Positions 5,232 through 9,163 of a DNA stretch of 9,163 bases are shown in pieces. A program made the position numbers and the translations under genes. A model generated the notes under the pieces. It searched no databases. It was given only the letters and a program-made list of their open reading frames with translations, and was not told the origin of the DNA. The DNA is from an uncultured Pseudomonadota bacterium (lineage in GTDB: Bacteria > Pseudomonadota > Gammaproteobacteria > Burkholderiales > SG8-39), in assembly GCA_903895005.1 (NCBI GenBank), contig CAITSH010000251.1:1-9163 (forward strand), read 5' to 3'. The first letter of the stretch is position 1. Each line of letters begins with the position of its first letter.

Positions 5232-8189
5232 ATGACCATGCTGCTCACCAGAAAAACATCCGAATCCCCGTCAGACCGTGCGCAGGGCGCGAGCAAGTTA
5301 CGTCGCAGCCTTGCCGGCGTGATGGGCAAGACACTGGATCGCCGGACCTTCCTGAAGCGTTCAGGTGTGGCGGCGGGCGCCGGCGCATTCGCCAGCCAAC
5401 TCCCGTTCAACCTGATCGGCAAGGTCGAGGCCGCCGATGAGAAAAAAGAGGGCGGCAAGTTGGAGGTAAAGCGCACCGTTTGCACGCACTGCTCGGTCGG
5501 CTGTGCCGTGGATGCGGTGGTGCAAAACGGCGTTTGGATCCGCCAGGAGCCCGTGTTCGATTCGCCGATCAACCTCGGCGCCCACTGCGCCAAGGGCGCG
5601 GCGGTGCGCGAGCACGGCATGACGCATGATTCGCACCGCCTAAAAACGCCGATGAAGCTCGTCAACGGCAAGTACCAGCGCATTTCTTGGGAACAGGCCG
5701 TCAATGAAATCGGCGACAAGATGATGGCGCTGCGCAAGGAATCGGGACCTGACTCGCTGTATTTCGTCGGCTCATCCAAGCACAACAACGAGCAGGCGCA
5801 GTTGATGCGCAAATGGGTTTCGCTCTGGGGCACCAATAACTGTGACCACCAGGCACGCATCTGCCACTCGACCACGGTCGCCGGTGTTGCGAACACCTGG
5901 GGTTATGGTGCGATGACCAACTCCTACAACGACCTGCAGAACACCAAGTGCATGATGTTCATTGGGTCGAATGCCGCCGAGGCGCATCCGGTTTCGATGC
6001 TGCATGCGCTGCACGCCAAGGAAACCGGCGCCAAGATCATCGTCTGCGATCCGCGATTCACGCGTACTGCGGCCAAGGCAGACCAGTATGTGCGCCTGCG
6101 TTCGGGGACGGACATTGCCTTCCTGATGGGCATGCTGCACCACATTTTCAAGAACGGCTGGGAAGACAAGGAATACATCAAGGCCCGTGTCTACGGCATG
6201 GACAAGATCAAGGAAGAGGCGCTGACCAAGTGGACGCCGGAAAAGGTAACCGAGGTTACCGGAGTGCCGGAGGACATCGTCCTGCGCACCGCCGAAACCA
6301 TGGCCAAGAACAAGCCTGCCAGCATTATCTGGTGCATGGGACAGACGCAGCACACCATCGGCAACGCGATGGTTCGCGCATCCTGCATCCTGCAACTTGC
6401 CCTGGGCAACATCGGCGTCTCGGGCGGCGGCGCAAACATCTACCGCGGCCATGACAACGTGCAGGGCGCGACCGACGTCGGTCCAAATCCGGATTCGCTG
6501 CCAGGTTACTACGGCATCGCCACCGGTTCCTGGAAGCATTGGGCGCGCGTCTGGAACGTTGATTACGAGTGGATGAAGGGGCGTTTCGCCAGCCAGGCAA
6601 TGATGGAAAAGCCGGGCCTTACGGTGTCGCGCTGGATTGACGGTGTGATGGAAAAGAACGAAGCCATCGATCAGGAACCCAATATCCGCGGCATGTTCTT
6701 CTGGGGTCACGCGCCCAACAGCCAGTCTCGCGGCCTTGAGATGGTCAAGGCGATGAAGATGCTGGATCTGCTGGTTGTCGTCGATCCCTATCCGTCGGCC
6801 ACGGCGGCGATGGCGAACATGCCGGTCGAAGGCGTGACGGAGAAAAAGGATCGCGCGGTCTACCTTCTGCCGGCTGCCACGCAGTTTGAAACCGAGGGTT
6901 CGTGCACGGCTTCCAACCGTTCGATCCAGTGGCGCGAGAAAGTGGTCGACCCGCTGTTCGAGTCCAAGGCCGACCATACGATCATGTATCTGTTCGCGAA
7001 GAAACTTGGTTTCGCCGACCAGTTGCTGGGCAAGAAGGACGGAAAGCAAACTATCCGCCTGGGCAAGAACGACGAGCCGATGGTCGAAGACATCCTGCGC
7101 AACGAAATCAACAAGGGCACGTGGACGATCGGTTACACCGGGCAGTCGCCCGAGCGCCTGAAGTTGCACATGAAGAACATGCACACGTTTGACGTGAAGA
7201 CCCTGCGTGCGAAGGGCGGGCCTTGCGACGGTGATTATTTCGGCCTGCCATGGCCCTGCTACGGCACGCCCGAGATGAAACACCCGGGATCCCCCAATCT
7301 GTACGACACCTCGAAGCACGTCATGGACGGCGGCGGAAACTTCCGCGCCAACTTTGGCGTCGAGCGCGAGGGGGTAAACCTGTTGGCCGAAGACGGTTCA
7401 TTCTCGAAGGGCGCGGACCTCACCACCGGTTATCCGGAGTTCGACCATGTACTGATGAAAAAGCTCGGCTGGTGGGATGACCTCACCGACGCTGAAAAAA
7501 CCGAAGCCGAGGGCAAGAACTGGAAAACCGACCTTTCGGGCGGCATCCAGCGCGTGGTCATGAAGGTGCACGGCTGTCACCCGTTCGGTAACGCGAAGGC
7601 GCGGGCGGTGGTGTGGAACTTCCCCGACGGCGTGCCGCAGCACCGCGAGCCCTTGTATTCGCCGCGTCCGGATCTGGTCGATAAATATCCGACACATGAT
7701 GACGTCAAGACCTTCTGGCGCCTCCCGACCTTGTACAAATCGGTGCAGCAGAAAAATAAGGACATCTCCAAGGAATTCCCCATCGTCCTGACTTCGGGGC
7801 GGTTGACGGAGTACGAAGGCGGTGGCGAAGAGACGCGCTCGAACCCGTGGCTGGCAGAACTGCAACAGGACAACTTTGTCGAGATCAACCCGCGTGCGGC
7901 AAACGACCGCGGCATCCGGAACGGCGAGTATGTCTGGGTGAAATCGCCCACCGGGGCGCAGATCAAGGTCAAGGCCATGGTCACCGAGCGGGTGGGGGCG
8001 GACCATGCCTTCGTTCCGTTCCACTTTTCCGGCTGGTGGCAGGGCAAGGACATGCTGCCCTATTACCCCGACGGTGCGGCCCCGATCGTACGCGGCGAGG
8101 CGGTGAACACCGCCACGACCTACGGTTATGACCGTGTCACGATGATGCAGGAAACCAAGACAACGCTGTGCCAGATCGTCAAGGCCTGA
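5232..8189 (+). CDS. fdhA: Formate dehydrogenase catalytic (alpha) subunit, Tat-exported molybdo/tungstopterin enzyme, cysteine form
   Basis: 985 residues. It oxidises formate to CO2 in the periplasm and passes electrons to FdhB. The Tat motif DRRTFLKRSG has R37/R38, followed by a Gly/Ala h-region and a likely cleavage near KVEAADEKK. The [4Fe-4S] site is C84, C87, C91 and C119 (CX2CX3CX27C). The active-site motif ARICHSTTVAG places Cys at 211 with His 212, the position held by selenocysteine in E. coli FdnG/FdhH; the codon is TGC, so no Sec insertion is needed. The segment CMGQTQHTIGNAMVRA and the NIYRGHDNVQGA loop are typical of this subfamily. The C-terminal dinucleotide-binding domain is at ~850-965, starting with LTSGRLTEYEGGGEETRSNP. 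Length is near E. coli FdnG (1016). ATG 5232 has GAGGA 8 nt upstream; M31 would give a more usual short n-region, so the start is not certain. The metal (Mo or W) cannot be told from sequence. Confidence 0.97.
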   Translation: MTMLLTRKTSESPSDRAQGASKLRRSLAGVMGKTLDRRTFLKRSGVAAGAGAFASQLPFNLIGKVEAADEKKEGGKLEVKRTVCTHCSVGCAVDAVVQNGVWIRQEPVFDSPINLGAHCAKGAAVREHGMTHDSHRLKTPMKLVNGKYQRISWEQAVNEIGDKMMALRKESGPDSLYFVGSSKHNNEQAQLMRKWVSLWGTNNCDHQARICHSTTVAGVANTWGYGAMTNSYNDLQNTKCMMFIGSNAAEAHPVSMLHALHAKETGAKIIVCDPRFTRTAAKADQYVRLRSGTDIAFLMGMLHHIFKNGWEDKEYIKARVYGMDKIKEEALTKWTPEKVTEVTGVPEDIVLRTAETMAKNKPASIIWCMGQTQHTIGNAMVRASCILQLALGNIGVSGGGANIYRGHDNVQGATDVGPNPDSLPGYYGIATGSWKHWARVWNVDYEWMKGRFASQAMMEKPGLTVSRWIDGVMEKNEAIDQEPNIRGMFFWGHAPNSQSRGLEMVKAMKMLDLLVVVDPYPSATAAMANMPVEGVTEKKDRAVYLLPAATQFETEGSCTASNRSIQWREKVVDPLFESKADHTIMYLFAKKLGFADQLLGKKDGKQTIRLGKNDEPMVEDILRNEINKGTWTIGYTGQSPERLKLHMKNMHTFDVKTLRAKGGPCDGDYFGLPWPCYGTPEMKHPGSPNLYDTSKHVMDGGGNFRANFGVEREGVNLLAEDGSFSKGADLTTGYPEFDHVLMKKLGWWDDLTDAEKTEAEGKNWKTDLSGGIQRVVMKVHGCHPFGNAKARAVVWNFPDGVPQHREPLYSPRPDLVDKYPTHDDVKTFWRLPTLYKSVQQKNKDISKEFPIVLTSGRLTEYEGGGEETRSNPWLAELQQDNFVEINPRAANDRGIRNGEYVWVKSPTGAQIKVKAMVTERVGADHAFVPFHFSGWWQGKDMLPYYPDGAAPIVRGEAVNTATTYGYDRVTMMQETKTTLCQIVKA

Positions 8190-8228
8190 GGCTGACGGGC
8201 CCACGGCTGCAATAAGGAGAAAAACAAC

Positions 8229-8882
8229 ATGGCTAGAATGAAATTTTTGTGTGACGCCGAGCGATGCATCGAATGCAACGGTTGCGTGACCGCTTGCAAG
8301 CAGGAGCACGAGGTGCCCTGGGGCGTCAACCGCCGCAGGGTGGTGACGCTTAACGATGGCGTTCCCGGAGAGAAGTCGATTTCCGTGGCGTGCATGCATT
8401 GCTCGGATGCGCCCTGCATGGCGGTCTGTCCGGTCGATTGCTTCTATCGCACCGATGAGGGCGTGGTGTTGCATGACAAGGACCTGTGCATTGGTTGCGG
8501 ATACTGCTTTTACGCCTGCCCGTTTGGCGCGCCGCAGTTTCCCCAGGCCGGAGCGTTCGGCCTGCGCGGCAAAATGGACAAGTGCACGTTCTGCGCCGGC
8601 GGTCCGGAAAAAGACAATTCCGCCGAGGAGTTCACCAAATACGGTCGCAACAGGTTGTCCGAGGGCAAATTGCCCGCATGCGCCGAGATGTGCTCGACCA
8701 AGGCACTGCTGGGCGGCGATGGCGACGTTATCTCGAACATCTATCGTGACCGTGTCACCAAGCGCGGCAAGGGCTCCGAAGTGTGGGGCTGGGGAACCGC
8801 CTACGGCCCGCCCAAAGGCGGCCAGACAGGTGGCCCCGCGCCAGCCGGCCAGCCCGCTCCCGCACCGGGAGCCAAATCTTGA
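8229..8882 (+). CDS. fdhB: Formate dehydrogenase iron-sulfur (beta) subunit, four 4Fe-4S clusters
   Basis: 217 residues of the DmsB/FdnH-type ferredoxin family; it carries electrons from FdhA towards the membrane subunit. Sixteen ligand cysteines fall in four groups: C13/C16/C19/C23, C55/C58/C63/C67, C87/C90/C93/C97 and C119/C122/C151/C155, as expected for four [4Fe-4S] clusters. There is no own signal peptide, so it should ride through Tat with FdhA. Unlike E. coli FdnH it has no C-terminal membrane helix. It ends in a Gly/Pro/Ala-rich tail (from about residue 195) that looks disordered. AAGGAG (8214-8219) is 9 nt before ATG 8229. It lies 39 nt after fdhA, and its TGA stop overlaps the TTG start of the next gene. 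The 8190-8228 gap holds only this ribosome binding site and a GGGCCC palindrome. Confidence 0.95.
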   Translation: MARMKFLCDAERCIECNGCVTACKQEHEVPWGVNRRRVVTLNDGVPGEKSISVACMHCSDAPCMAVCPVDCFYRTDEGVVLHDKDLCIGCGYCFYACPFGAPQFPQAGAFGLRGKMDKCTFCAGGPEKDNSAEEFTKYGRNRLSEGKLPACAEMCSTKALLGGDGDVISNIYRDRVTKRGKGSEVWGWGTAYGPPKGGQTGGPAPAGQPAPAPGAKS

Positions 8883-9103
8883 TCCGGTTCGGCGCGCTTG
8901 CCGCGGCAGCGATTGCCGGTGCCGTGTTGTTGTCCGGTTGCGGCGAGAAAGAGCAGGTTATCGTTTACAAGCAGGGCAAGTATCAGGGCAAGCCTGACTC
9001 CAAGCCCTGGGAGAATGACCAGTTCAAGGGTAGCCAGGCGCAATGGGAAACCGCGATCAAAACGCGGAACCAATCGCAAAACGAGTACACCCGGGCCGAA
9101 TAG
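8879..9103 (+). CDS. Small predicted lipoprotein of unknown function between fdhB and the next fdh gene
   Basis: 74 residues from TTG 8879. The N-terminus is a lipoprotein signal: a single basic residue (R3), a hydrophobic Ala-rich stretch (4-18) and the lipobox LSGC with the lipidated cysteine at C21. The mature ~54 residues are hydrophilic, with QGKYQGKPDSKPW, FKGSQAQWETAIKTRNQ and an end NEYTRAE; I cannot assign a domain. The start is inferred: the longer open frame continues upstream inside fdhB, but TTG 8879 has GGGAG (8867-8871) 7 nt upstream, sits exactly where a signal peptide should begin, and overlaps the fdhB stop (TTGA). This tight coupling within the fdh unit suggests a role with the enzyme at the membrane, such as a small anchoring or assembly part of the complex. 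That role is inference only. Confidence 0.8.
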   Translation: MIRFGALAAAAIAGAVLLSGCGEKEQVIVYKQGKYQGKPDSKPWENDQFKGSQAQWETAIKTRNQSQNEYTRAE

Positions 9104-9115
9104 GACGCGATCACG

Positions 9116-9163
9116 ATGAGACTCTCCATACTCGCCGCGCGTTCCCTTGCACCGCTCTGCCTG
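9116..9163 (+). CDS. Start of an exported or membrane protein gene, probably formate dehydrogenase cytochrome b (gamma) subunit; cut by window edge
   Basis: ATG 9116 opens a frame of 16 codons to the window end, reading MRLSILAARSLAPLCL. It has basic residues (R2, R9) and a hydrophobic run, consistent with the beginning of a signal peptide or first membrane helix. AGGA (9102-9105) is a possible Shine-Dalgarno, and the gene begins 12 nt after the lipoprotein stop. The gamma subunit, a di-heme cytochrome b that reduces quinone, is the expected next gene after fdhA and fdhB. Proteobacterial members often carry an N-terminal signal-like extension. Identity rests on position only; 16 residues are too few to prove it. 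Confidence 0.55.
   Translation, partial: MRLSILAARSLAPLCL

Noticed and set aside
5862..5864. Checked whether FdhA uses selenocysteine at the active site
   Set aside because: The codon is TGC (Cys 211), not TGA, so neither recoding nor a SECIS element is involved.
5772..7319. Long open frame (515 codons) on the minus strand opposite fdhA
   Set aside because: It lies wholly inside a confidently identified gene and has no recognisable motif. It is typical of antisense frames in GC-rich coding DNA.
7398..8474. Minus-strand open frame (358 codons) across the fdhA/fdhB junction
   Set aside because: It spans two clear sense genes and their ribosome binding site; a composition artefact.
8783..8878. 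Upstream extension of the lipoprotein frame to ATG 8783
   Set aside because: The extra 32 residues are Arg/Pro-rich out-of-frame fdhB sequence and would bury the lipoprotein signal; TTG 8879 has the ribosome binding site.

Overview
The window looks like the chromosome of a GC-rich proteobacterium, most likely a betaproteobacterium of the Rhodocyclales/Nitrosomonadales kind. That placement is inferred from gene order, protein style and codon use, not from a phylogenetic marker. The content is a formate dehydrogenase locus: a respiratory, periplasmic, molybdenum or tungsten formate dehydrogenase of the FdnG/FdhA type with its accessory and maturation genes, next to a molybdenum cofactor gene.

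Layout. Positions 1-941 on the minus strand hold the 5' part of moaA, running off the left edge. A 76-bp divergent intergenic region (942-1017) contains a perfect 16-bp palindrome. Everything to its right is on the plus strand and reads as one tightly packed unit. It holds a DUF3305 protein (1018-1512), a DUF3306 protein overlapping it (1505-2122), a ~700-residue multi-cluster iron-sulfur protein (2223-4322), and a TorD/NarJ-family chaperone starting at TTG (4327-4944). These are followed by a 68-residue Tat-signal protein of the 'formate dehydrogenase region TAT target' type (5010-5216), the catalytic subunit FdhA (5232-8189), and the four-cluster electron-transfer subunit FdhB (8229-8882). 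The unit ends with a 74-residue lipoprotein starting at TTG (8879-9103) and the first 16 codons of another exported or membrane protein (9116 to the edge). By position that last gene should be the cytochrome b gamma subunit. No stretch over 300 bases lacks a gene. I found no tRNA, rRNA, CRISPR array, insertion sequence, convincing terminator or pseudogene.

How the genes fit together. MoaA starts molybdopterin synthesis. The TorD-like chaperone would hold FdhA while the bis-pyranopterin cofactor is inserted, and FdhA then leaves through Tat. FdhA oxidises formate and passes electrons through the clusters of FdhB towards a quinone-reducing cytochrome b subunit. The DUF3305 and DUF3306 proteins and the large Fe-S protein have no established job but sit immediately upstream.

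The most interesting item is the large Fe-S protein. By eye it reads as a degenerate fusion of HdrA (heterodisulfide reductase subunit A) and MvhD-like modules. Its flavin domain is shrunken, one ferredoxin cluster has a His in place of a Cys, and the C-terminus carries a paired CxxC site. The uncharacterised lipoprotein between fdhB and the next gene is the second item worth following up.
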